From the NCBI GenBank assembly GCA_047967505.1, contig CM106541.1: a stretch of DNA of 64,000 bases; one strand, given 5' to 3'. This DNA comes from Dipteris shenzhenensis. Lineage: Eukaryota > Polypodiophyta > Polypodiopsida > Gleicheniales. Position 1 is the stretch's first letter; every line of letters begins with the position of its first letter. A program made the translations under genes and the position numbers. A model generated the notes under the pieces. That model was given only the letters and a program-made list of their open reading frames with translations. It made no database searches and was not told the origin of the DNA. Of this stretch, positions 13,101 to 25,400 are shown in pieces.

Positions 13101-13992
13101 GGTCTTTCCTATTCCTTTGGCTCACTTGTAGCCTCGCAAGGCGTATTTCCTACACCGATTGGGAGTTCTACAGTGGCAGATGTTGTGAATGTTCCGCAGG
13201 CCACGAGACATTATTTCTTAGGACTGCATCACATATCTATTTGGCGTATTATTACCACCTCGTTGCAGCCTCTTTAGCATGTCCCTCATCTATTTTCTAC
13301 TCGCCACTTGCTGGATTGGCGGTTTGATCGTGAGATTCTAGGCTACTCCTGGATCCACGGCCTTGGATTCAGGACCATGGAAATCACTTTTGGAATCTGA
13401 ATAAGTCCCTTTCTTGGTGGAGAACTTCTCTTCACCACCTCTGGAGCAGCAAACTCCCTCTCAAGCAAAGAGTTATGGCGCTGTTTGGTTGGGGCTTTAC
13501 CAGTGGGATCTTTCTTAGGCGCATTGCTTCCTCGATTTTCCCCACTTTCTCTCATGCAGAAGAGATGGTCTTGCATCTGTTTTGGACCTGTCCTCTTGCA
13601 CAGGGTTTTTCAGATTGATGACAAGGCTTCGAGCTCGTTTTCCACCCACTTCCTTTGGGAAGCAGTTTTGGTTGTTTGCTCCCATCCCGAAGTATGATCA
13701 TTTCTTCTACTAGTGTTGATATTGGGCTCTTTGTTCATTGTATCATGCTCGTACCATTCGACTGTATGAGCACTCTTCAAAGAATGTCTTCCCATACTTT
13801 CGAGCTTCTTTGCTTCGGTCTTTATAAGATGCTCATTCCCTTGGAGGCCTACCTCAGGCCCAATTGGAAGTTTTTATTACTGTTTTTAGATATGAGTCGT
13901 AGCTGTCCCACTTTGGGACAGCTATGAATGTAACTGCTTTCCTAATGCAAAATTTCTTTTATGAAAATGTGCGTGTTTGTGCGTGTGCGAGA

Positions 13993-14036
<44 letters not shown>

Positions 14037-16315
14037 GAGACAGAGAGAGGCCAGCAAAGTTTACCTCTTCTGAACCACTCTCCCTTTTGTTGTACTGTTC
14101 ATCAGTTCCTTCTCCTATGCTCTGCTTTTGTCCGAGTATCTTGGCCTGCTGCCCACCACTAGCTGATGTTTTATACCTGTTTGTTTCTTCTTCATCACTT
14201 GTGCTTTGATTCAATTCCATATCCTTATACACACTATTTCCATTGTTCTGCTCCCCCGATGTTTTCAAGTCGAACGTCCTCACATACTGTGGTGGACCCT
14301 TGGGATGGACGTAGCTTAAAACAATCTCATCAGCAAAAGCATTAAATGATTTTACGATATCCTGAACCAGTAATACCCTTACTCTGTAACCTTGCTCTGA
14401 AAGTATGAAATCGAACAAATCTGCCGTAGCAGAGACAACAGTACGTGTATCAAAAGAACTCCAAGTCCGTGTGTTTTTACCCCAGCCATCTTGTGCAGTC
14501 CATGTCCCTCCTGTCTCTGCTTCTCTAGAAGGGGATGGTGTTGAACTCTGCTCAGCAATGGCGATAACCTGACCAGAGATGACACAAAATTACTATCCAA
14601 AGGAAGACAAATTTAAAAATCAAGTATACAGAAAAAAGGCAATTGTAGGCATGAAAAATGATGAGTTGCATATGCAAGCACTATTAGATGCATTTAAAGC
14701 ACCAGCAATAGATTGAAGACAATATTAGCAAATGCATTGACATAGGACTTCATGTAATCTGTGGGGCCACAAGCTGCAATGTTGGTACTTTGAAATATTC
14801 TGCAAGGTCAACTTACAAGCGAGCAAGCTCCTAAAAAGCCTATGTTTGTACATCACCTGCACCTTCAATAGCGTCCACATGGATGTTCATTAGTAACTAA
14901 AGTCCACTGCAGATTGCCTCTTCCAATCAGAGACCTGCTGGAGGCAGCAAATTAATGACACTTAGCCAATGTAGACTTCTCTTCTAAAAGGCCTACGTTT
15001 GTACATCACCTGCGCCCCCAATAGCGTACACATGGATGTTCATTAGTAACTAAAGTCCACTGCAGATTACCTCTTCCAATCAGAGACCTGCTAGAAGCAG
15101 CAAAGTAGCGACACTAAGCCAATGTAGACTTCTATTCTAGTGTGGAAAATGGAGTGCATCACTAATTTTCCTGACCATAATTTCAAAAAAAACTAATGGG
15201 GCATGGCAGAAATAGCATCCCACTGGCTTCCACCTAGTAAAGGATTTAGTATGTTCATTCTCACAACTCACCTATATGGGACCACAGGTATGTCTAATGT
15301 ATAGTTCTCTGCAAAAATATTTCGAGGGGAGCGTACAAGATAAATTCAAATTGCAACATATATAAAATAGACTGTAGAAACTTTTTTTGATTCCGATATC
15401 CCAGGTCAAACTTTTAGACTCTAACATATGCCGACTGAATCAAAAGATTTTGAATCAAATACTACGAAGCTCCCCAGGATTGCCTCTATTATATTATATT
15501 GTTGATAAGGAATATTCTTATAGAACAACTAGGCTGAAAATAAGCAAGATAGAATTTCACGGTTTCCAGCAAGGCTGATACATCTCTCCCAGGATCAAAG
15601 GTGAATTGAAGGAAACTGTTGAAGTAATAAGAAACTGAGTTGTATCAGCCTAGTGATATGAAGGTGTGTGAACCATCAAAGGGTTACAAGCAGAGGCAAG
15701 TATCTTGGCAATAATTGTGCACCCCTATGCTTGTTGTCACTTTAAGCAGCTAGGTGTAAAGAGTTAGTCATCTCCTATATGTATATTAGAGACAGAGGTG
15801 TAGTTTAGCAGGCATGCAAATTTCATATTGAGAAGTTTTCGTCCATGTTGCGGCTTGCTGGTATTGCAATAATTATTTCCATCTTAAGTGGTGCGTTGCC
15901 CTATCAGCTAGATTTAGATGCTCGTCTAAAATGAAATCGTTTAGTCTTGACAAGCAGTTGTAGCTTGAATGAAGCGATTTTGGACTACTTTTTGATTAGC
16001 AGTGCTAGCCTTTGTCATGGCTGAGTTTGCCCCTCACCTCTGGAGTGCCAACAGAAACTCAGTACCGAAGACTTTGTATAAATGGATGCTCAAGTATGTG
16101 TGGATGTGTGGATTTGTATGTGTGAGAGCATATGCCTATACTATGGTCTACACCCACTGTCAGGCACTGATGACATCAGTGGGGATGTCATAGTAGCTAG
16201 TGCTTGCTATGCATGATGGAGTTTATGGTTTTCAACCTTATGAGTGACTATCATGAGATTGAAACTGCACTATGTTGTTTTTAGAGGATGAATTTGTGCA
16301 TGTTCCTGGCTGGAT

Positions 16316-16369
<54 letters not shown>

Positions 16370-16392
16370 CTATCTATATATATATATATATA

Positions 16393-16445
<53 letters not shown>

Positions 16446-19400
16446 TCCTTTCTCACTGTGTTTTCTGCAGGGTAGTTTGGAGTTTAGCCAGGGCACGCTG
16501 CTGGTTTGAGGGCTGGACATCTGCCTGGATTAGGGCTGGCTTGGAGGCTGTTAAGGGCAAGATTTGGCCACCCAGCCTGATCAGGTTAAACTGACCAGGA
16601 GCTGACCCTGTTGGGTCAGATTAGACTGACCAGAAGTCGGCCCAGTCAGCAGCAGAACTCACCCTATAAATTGGCCCCCCTGCACTCTCATATCCGCACC
16701 ATTTGTGGAGCTTTTTCTCACCAGTCAATACAGAGTTTTCCCTGACATCTCCTGCGCATTTCCTGTGTGTGTGTGTGTAAGATAAGCACAAGGGTGGATT
16801 GAGGAACTTGTGTGATGCTGTCTTCCACATATAGTGTAAGCATAATTTATTTATGCATTACAGAAAGCGTGAATGTGGAATCTAAAAAATATTAGAATCA
16901 ACAGGAATCGAGTATTAGATAGGAGTGCAGGACATGTTTAACATTCCAATATTGGACTTACGTGTCATCCTGACAGACAGCAATCATATAGTTATAGTAT
17001 CACCTTTTCTGTCCCATTTCTCCTTACCTATGTTCATGAAGCAACCTAAGCTATCATCCATGACATTTGGCCTTTCCTGAAGAAAACAACTCATTTCTCT
17101 TGATTTATGTTAATGAAACAACATAAATATCATTCCATGACATTTGGCCTTTTCTTAAAAATGCAATTCTGAAAAACATGCACAGAAGTAACCTGGTTTT
17201 CTTTTCCCATAATAAGAAACAGTTTCCACAGAAAACAATGAAATCCTAAACGGATCGGAAATGAACTTCAATACTGAGATGGCAAAAACACACACCAGGC
17301 GCTCGAGACGATGCCATCGAATAAATCCATTGTTCCGAATAAGAAGTTCCCGTAAGATCTGCCTCATGTCAGGATCCGGATCAGCAAGTAGCCTGCCAAT
17401 TATAAAAGGATATGCACTAGCCACCACTTTAAACTCAGGATCTAGAAGCGTTGCCGTTCCTTCTAAAGATCCCAAGGCTCTGATAACCAATGCATACTCT
17501 GGAGGAAGAGTGAAATTGTACTTGTACATTACATTTGACAATTGATTCATGATTCCCTACAAAGCAAAAGGATTAAAAGTTAGACCCTGAAGGATTAAAC
17601 GAAGCAGAAAAGGCCTTGCAAACTGAGAAGAAAAAGGTAAAGACAGTTCTTGCTTGATGTTGCAGTTGTTTTTTTTTTTAAATACATGGCAATGCATTTA
17701 TATATATAACAAATTTTCTTCCCCCCCCCCCCCCTTCCCAATAAATGCCATATGTTTGTGTCAAAACTTTATATTTGAGGCAGCATATGCATTCAATGTT
17801 CATAGTGCAACATTCAACATGAAAGACATTTACTGTGCAAAGGCATGCCTCACCTGGAAATCCAACTGTGCTTTCGAGGACTCGTCCCCAAAGGAAGCAT
17901 GTAACGCATGTGCAATTTCTTCAAGGTTAGCTCCTTCTGGAAGAAATCCAAGACCTAAAAAATCATTTGCCAGACCGACAGAGTCCCTGTTTACAAAATG
18001 AACAAGCTGCATTGTCACAACAGTAAAATGATTAGGCATTCAATATGCGTTAATTCAACAGAATCTTACAAGAAATTTAGTTTCAATCCAAACAACAAAA
18101 CTGGCAGCTAAGCAGAAGGTTTTCAAAACAAATGCAATTTTACGTAGCCACAGCATCAAAGTTCAACAATCTCTGCTTGTGCTCATTACAGCCCGCCCTG
18201 ATAATGACAGCTTACATTATAAAAAGTGGGTATTCAGCAGCAGCAAAACCAGGAGAAATGTAGGAGGATAAGGAGCAGGATAAAGTTGTTCCAGATCAAT
18301 ATTCAAACCATCTCAAACGCAACAGCCAATTCAGATAATTCACTTGCCTAAGGTTCTGAAAATTTCATGATATCCACATCTACAATTCACCCTTTTCATT
18401 TTCTTGCTTTACCAAAGCACATGGTCTAAAGAAAAGATGAAATCAATTGCGCATGCTTGAACACCAAAGAAACTAAGTGTTTCATAAGAAACCCTGACTA
18501 CGATTAAAGACATGTGGCATGGCACATATACGGTCCTAAAAATTTGTTGAACACTAAGCTAGAGCCCCTAAATACCTCAGCAACATTGGAATCCTTGACA
18601 TAGAGCTGTGGGATCCTGAATAGTAATCAAAGTAACCAAATGTTTGACATACCAATATAATCATTATGGCATACAAACTAATTAGCCATCATATGCATCA
18701 ATTCAGCTTTTAATCCTCAACGCCAAAGAACTTCCTCTTTGGCACTCGCTTGGTGAAGATGTCTGCAGGATTCTCCTTTACAGTCATTATTATCAACCAA
18801 CAAAGCTTGCTAAGAAATCACACTCTCTACCCAGACCAGCGGTGCTTGGCTGGTTTCATTCATGAGGTGCTTAGACACCGCGAGAGGATACTCCGAGCAC
18901 GGAGACAGGAGCAGACTTCTTCCTCAACTGATACCTCTCATGGCTCTATCACGGAGTTCTTTCAGCCAGATCACATAGACCCCCACGAGACGAGACCTCG
19001 ACATGACCGTGACCCAAAGCCTGTGACCCGACAGCTCAGACAGAGGGTTGACCCAGAGTCATTTTGCATTTTTTGCATTCTGCATTGGTGTGGATGCTCG
19101 TTTAGTAGCTCCACTACCACAGCTCATTGTATCAGGTTTTTCACAGTCTCATAGACCCATCGGTCTTCCGAAGACTTTAATAAACTTTCTTTCTTTCTTT
19201 CTTTCTCACACACAGCACTAGGGCCCAAGACAACAGTCGGGCTGGACCCCCCGAAGGTCTTTATTGATCAGAAAAATATGAGTACATACTACAAGGTACA
19301 ATTCAGCACACGGGCTGCTTACAATAATTCCTATGTGAGTCAATTTTTTTTACAAAGAGCTCACAAGCTCATTCTTTCTTGGCAACATGCCACTTGTCCA

Positions 19401-22400
19401 AATCCTAGACTAAGTCTTTGGTTACATGCCTTAAAGGGCGAATTCTGGGGTCTTTGTAGCACTAAGTCACGTGAACACCTCCTGGTCACTTGCTAGGCTC
19501 CATATTGCTTGGGTCTTCAATCCCCCCAGGTACCTCCAATCATTAACTAAAGCGCACAACCATGGAACCCATTAATGGTCAGCACTTCTGCATGCAAATA
19601 ACAATCTGTGGACTAATCGTAGTCACTATGGGCATCCCCACCAAGCAAACATGTGTACATAAAACAAACTAATTCTGCGGTTGACCATAGCCAACCCTTT
19701 TAGCCGTAATTAAGGACTTTGACCGAGTGTCAAGGCGCCTTAATTAATGCTAGAACTCTCCGACCGGATACGGTAATAATCTAGGTTGACCGAAGTCAAC
19801 CTGCTTTGACCAAAACCAAGTCTTGTTGACCGCCGAAGTCAACACTTTCTAACCATAGTCAGAGGTTCTTTAGTTAACCGCAGTTAAACCTCTTGGCATA
19901 AGCCAAGTCTTCCTAACCAAGGTTAAGTATACTTAAACAAGATTAAGTATCTTTGACCAAAGTCAATATTTTGACTAATAAAAGATTACTTTTAAACATA
20001 ATTAAATAAATGAAAAACTTATGATCAAATAAATGATCAGCTAGAATTGACTTTGGAGTATTTACAACTTGGTGACATCCCCTCGGCTTCTATTCAGTTG
20101 ACCTCTGGATGATCAGACAACATGTCTTCATCCATCCACTTGGCATCCAATGCCGAGTAGTTCTTGAATTTTACAAGGAACCTGTAAAATTCCTTGCCCT
20201 GGGGGCCTTTGCGTACAGTATGATACACAATTTGTTATGGTTGAAGGACCTCCTCCACTTCATCCACTTCCGGTAGATCCTCTGTTACAGGCTCTGTAGG
20301 CTGCGGTCCCTGATATTTCTTTAGAAGACTCACATGGAAGGCATTGTGAATCCTCCAATGCTCTTGTAGTGCTAATCCATATGCAACCTCATTAGTCTCA
20401 TTGGTAACCCTGAAAGAGCCATAATACCTGGGAGATAACTTTGCATAAAGTTTTCTTTTCCCTTAAGCTTGTGGAGCCTAGCTTTTTCGGACTTGAAAAG
20501 TTTCCAATCCCTTCGCTTGAGATCTAATTCTCTCTTGTGCTTATCTGCAAACTTCTTATGCTTTTCTTGAGACCTTTCTATTGCTGTCCGGACCTTGCTG
20601 AAAGCTGTCTGGAGGTCTCTTACAAACTGATCAGCTGCAAAAATCTCATCTTTGGTCCTCAGGATAGGTGGCAGAATCATCTTCCCATAGATGACCTTAA
20701 AGGGGGCTTTCCCCCCTCCTCCCCCCCCCCCCTCCCCCTCCCCCTCCTCCTCTTCACTTCCCCCGACCCCTCCAGGGTTCCCCCGCCCCCTCCTCCCTCC
20801 TTAGCCCCCCCTCCGGTGGTCACTCTTACCACCCGCCCCCCGCCCTCTGTCCCCCATGTACCGACCTCTCCCTCTCCCGCCGCTCCCCTCTCCGCTCCAG
20901 TAGCAGCTTCTTCCTCTTCGACACCCCTGCCATCAAGCAAGGGAACGACGATGCCCCCTTCAGCCTCCTCATCGCAGCAGTAGGTCCGCTCAGAGAGGGA
21001 TCCTAAGAGACGAGGCTTGTCCTCCTGGCCAGCAGCTCCCAACCTCCATCCTGGGCGTCCCTTACCGCGGGGACTTCTGGAGGTTAGGACCCTGGAACTA
21101 TCTGGAGATTCCGGACTCATACCCTCTACCATTGGAGGTCATGCTCATGGTCCTTCAGCCCTGCAAGGGGCTCAGACACACCCTGTTTGGAGATTTCCGC
21201 TTGCCTCCACAGGGTTGGAGAAGTGGTCCCCGGAGGTGTTTGATGCTATTTTGGGTAATCAGCTTATGCTCATGATGGACGAGTGGATGGGCCCACAGGG
21301 ACTAGATCTTTGGTACTCCCATGGCGTGGAGGTGAACTTTCAGCTGAGCTTCACGCGAGAGGAGACGGTGTGTGGTTTAGCGATGGGAGTTATCAAATTG
21401 CCGATGGAGGCTAAGGTGGACCAGGCACACTTATGGCCCCTCCAAACGTGTGCGGATTTATTTGGGGTGGAAGCCTCCTTCATGATGAAGTGGGCATGGA
21501 AGATCGGTATTGAGCCGATATCCACCCTAGTACGACGCCGCCGAGACACTAACTACTCGCCCTCCAAACCCCCGACAAAATCACACAAGTCAGTCTCTCT
21601 AGGACAGCCACCCACCCATAGGAGAGCCTTGTTCCCGACTCCCCCGTCCTCATGAGCTGGACCATAGTGAGTTGAAACGTACACGGGCTCCACGACCGTG
21701 TTTGTAGTCAGTCGTAGTACCTGATGCTCCGGCAGGAGTTGCAGAGGGCAGTGGTAGGGCGAGTAGTGGACATCCTTATGATTCAGGAGCACATGTTTTC
21801 AGCAGCAGACATTAGACAACGCCATCACCTTCTTCCAGGGAGAGGTCCAGAGGAGTGGTCTCCCACAGTAGGACGGAGCGGAGGGGTCTGCATCTCAGTC
21901 TCACAGACCTTGGCTCCAGAGGTCTACGATCAGGGCGAGCTCATTCCAGGATGGGCAGTTTGGATGGGAGTTCGGACGGGAGAGTCCACGATTGGAATCC
22001 TGAACGTGTATGCCCTAGCGTGTAGGCAGCATCGCCCGGCCTTTTGGAGGAGGCTATCAGAGTGTCTACCGGATGTTGACTCCTGGATTGTTGGAGGGGA
22101 CTTCAACAACCTGGAGTTTGGGGAAGACAAGCACGGCGGCGCCTCGTTCTCTGAGATACCAGCAGCAGAGCGTAGTACCTGGGAGCAGTTCATTTTCATG
22201 ATCAGTGGCAAAGACCCATGGAGAGAGCCAGAGTTCAGCAGGACTCCTGGCAGCCTTCTCTTCTCCTTTGGACAGAGGAGACACAATGGATTGCTTGAGA
22301 GATTAGATCGCTTCTATGTTGGGGACTGGGCATTACACAAAGGCGGCACTGCTGGGATTCTGGCAGGTACCATGATGTCTGACCACTCTCCAGTGGTACT

Positions 22401-25400
22401 TCACTTGGATCAGCCCCGCCGAGGTCTCCCTTAGAAGGGGGTCCGCATCCCAGAGGACCTCTTGCAGGACGAGGAGATTCAGCAGGTTATGGCAGAGATC
22501 TAAAAGCACTCAGAGATGGCAACGAGTGAGGGCTGGGCTGCGTGGGTTGCCGATGCGATTTAGAGGAGCAGTGTGGAGCTGCAGGTTCACGCCCTTAGGC
22601 GAAAGAGGACCCTTCAGGAGCGCGAGCGGGCTTTGAGGAGAGACCTTGCCTCCATCGAGAGGTGCAGGGAGCAGGACCCAGTGTCTCAGTGGCTTAGTGA
22701 CAGATTGGAGAGCACTCGTCTTGAGCTTCAGGACACGAAGCTGCGGCGGGCTGAGTTCTCTTATCATTCCTCCCGGGCCCGATGGGTACAGCAGGGCGAC
22801 AGGATGACGAGCAGTTATTTCAGACCATTGGGCCCCGATCGACCGGCTCTGGGACTCGCAGGGCATCATGCACACTGACCCGCAAAAGATTCTTGACATG
22901 ACCACCGCTTTTTATAGCCAGCTCTTTCAAACAGAGCGGATGACCCCAGCCGGTCTTGTGGCCCGAGAGCTAGTTTGGAATCACGTTCCGACAGTAGTCT
23001 CGCGGGATCTATGCAGTAGACTTGAGGAGCCTTTCACAAATGAGGAGCTCTGGGAAGCCCTCAAGGCTCTCCCGACCCAGAAATGCCCAGGGGAGGATGG
23101 ATTGACTCCGGCCTTCTTCCGGAACTTCTGGGAGATTATCTCCACCCCTTTCCGTTTAGCCTGCCAGGAGATTTTCGACACAGGCCTTCTCCCTCAGTCC
23201 TTGCGCAAGGGGTGGATTTGTTTGATCCTGAAAGGGGGATGTTGGGGTAAAGGCACTGGCCACCCTATGTAAACAGTACTTTATGTTGTACTTTAGTGTA
23301 GGACACTTAAGTACGCTAAGTACACATTTGTACTTAGCTGTACTTAAGGGTTACTACCTTATCCATAATATATATAAAGTGTGTGCTTGGGGAGGTACCA
23401 CTCACTCATTGTGATTATCCCCACTAAAGTCGTGTGCAGTGAGTCAACTCCTACTCCCTACTCTATCTCCCTCTCCATCTCTCAACTGGTATCAGAGCCA
23501 ACGGGCTCGATTCCTTTCCCCCTCTCCCGTCTTCCACACCCTCTCACTCAGCCAAGGGGCTGGCATCTTTTTCATCGCGGGATTCTTTTCATTGTGTCTA
23601 TCGTGTAGCTGATGCGGCTACATTGCGCGAGATAGATGCGAGCTGAGGCAAGCAAGTGCTTGCAAGAGAGCAAACGCGCGCGAGATAGCTACTCGCCAGC
23701 TCATGGGCAGGCAGGCGTGCAAAGGGCAGCATAGAAGCCGCGAGCAAGGTGAGTGCCCGAAGGCACGAGTAGTCTTCAGGAGCGAGTGCGCAAAGGCAGC
23801 GAGTGCACAATTGTGTGCAAACAGCAAGGCAAGCAAGCATTCGAGGCAGGTGTGCACGCGGCAATACCTCGCAGGGAGCCGACTTGCAGAGTCGTGTCTC
23901 TGTAGCACGGCAGCATCGACAAAATCGATCGTGTGCTGGGTATGCATGCACACAGCTGCTAATAGGCAGCAGGAACAGGTACGAGCAGGCTGTGCGGGCA
24001 GGTGTGTGTGCGACAACTCCAGAGCACAGGCAGCCAGGCGTGTGCACAGCGCGCAGGTGCGCGCGTCTCTCAGCAAGAAACCGGCAGCAGGGCCGACTAC
24101 ACGGCCGACAGTAGTCGGCCGTCGGCTATACCAGACCGACACCAGTCAGTCGTAGGTGATTGCCGATCTGACCACACCTCCAATCTGGCCGCCTCCAGCT
24201 CCAACGTACGCATACACACGCAGGCAGCGACCAACTGCCTTACTCTTATGCATAGGTGCGCACTCGTGCCTGTGAGCGGGCAAATCTACGACAAACAACC
24301 GTTGAATGAAGCCCTCGCGAGCACACATCTGAGAACATCTTCGAGCACATTTTTTTTTGCAAAAGCACCAATCAGCAACAGTTGTTCGGAAAACGAATAA
24401 CAGCTTGTACTTGCCTTGAAAAGCGTAACCAAAAAGTACAACAATCTGCATTTTCTGTGGGAGAAGTACAGCGTACACGCATTCTGAGGAGCTACAGCAG
24501 CACTGGAACAAGTACCAAGGGGTACTGTTTTATCTTCTGTATTTTTTATCAATACCTGAGGCGGTCTTTCTCGAGTCCTTTTTTTTTGGGGCTCACACTT
24601 GAGAAAGATTTTCCCTGTTTATGCGTCATTCTTGGACAGCATTGTATTCTGCCATTGGCAAACCATAGCCAGGTACTTTGTAATTTGCATTGTACTTTCT
24701 GCCTACCATTCTTTCCTTTTGTACCTTGTACTGCACAATTGCATGTACAGGCGTTCCACTTGGGGGCAGGGCATTACTCAACTCTGAGGCTTAGCTTATG
24801 CCGCAAACAGAGTTGAGGCAGGTTATTCACTTGGCCAGTGAAGCGTTACAGCGTATGCATTGACAGATTTGCAGTGTGTATGCATGTTTTCTGAGCAGAG
24901 GTCTATGCAATTTTGAAGCGGTGTATGCATTGTCACTTGCAGTGTGTATGCTTATTCTCGTGCAGAGACAGATGCATTAGTCAGGATTGTCACCCGCACA
25001 GGCAGTGGATGCAGGCAAATTGCAGATTGTTGTGACAAATGCTTATCTAGAGCACTACTATGCTTTGAAAGTGCAAATTTGACTTACAGTGTTTGGTCAA
25101 AGGTCAATCTTTTCCAGATTGGAGGTCAAATCTCTGATTTTCTTCATGCATTCAAAGGGCTTTTGAGCCACCTCACTTCCAAACTGTAAATTCAGTTGGG
25201 GGGGAAGTTTCTGGAGCATTAGAGGTCTAAAATCAGGGACTTTCATCAAAAAATCAGAAATTTGCTGTTTTTTGACAGTCCGGGACTGTCAAACAGCAGG
25301 TTTGACCATATTTGACTATCAAAAAAGTCAAAAAGTACTGCTGTTTTTTTTTATTATATCAGTTCTGGGATTTTTCTAGAGCGATTTGACGCAGCCGTAC

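Noticed and set aside
16320-16446. Microsatellite considered as a regulatory or structured RNA element
   Set aside because: CT, TA, GT and GA runs lie in an LTR-like fragment; simple-repeat slippage explains them.
20537-21132. Pro-rich and Gly-rich frames on both strands at the LINE 5' end
   Set aside because: They come from the C-rich 5' leader of the LINE; the sense frame downstream may be ORF1 but the Pro-run part is not convincing as protein.
23598-24142. Minus-strand open frame of 174 codons in the copia leader
   Set aside because: Cys/Ala/Leu-rich low complexity created by GCAGGCA-type repeats; overlapping frames exist on both strands and no domain is visible.
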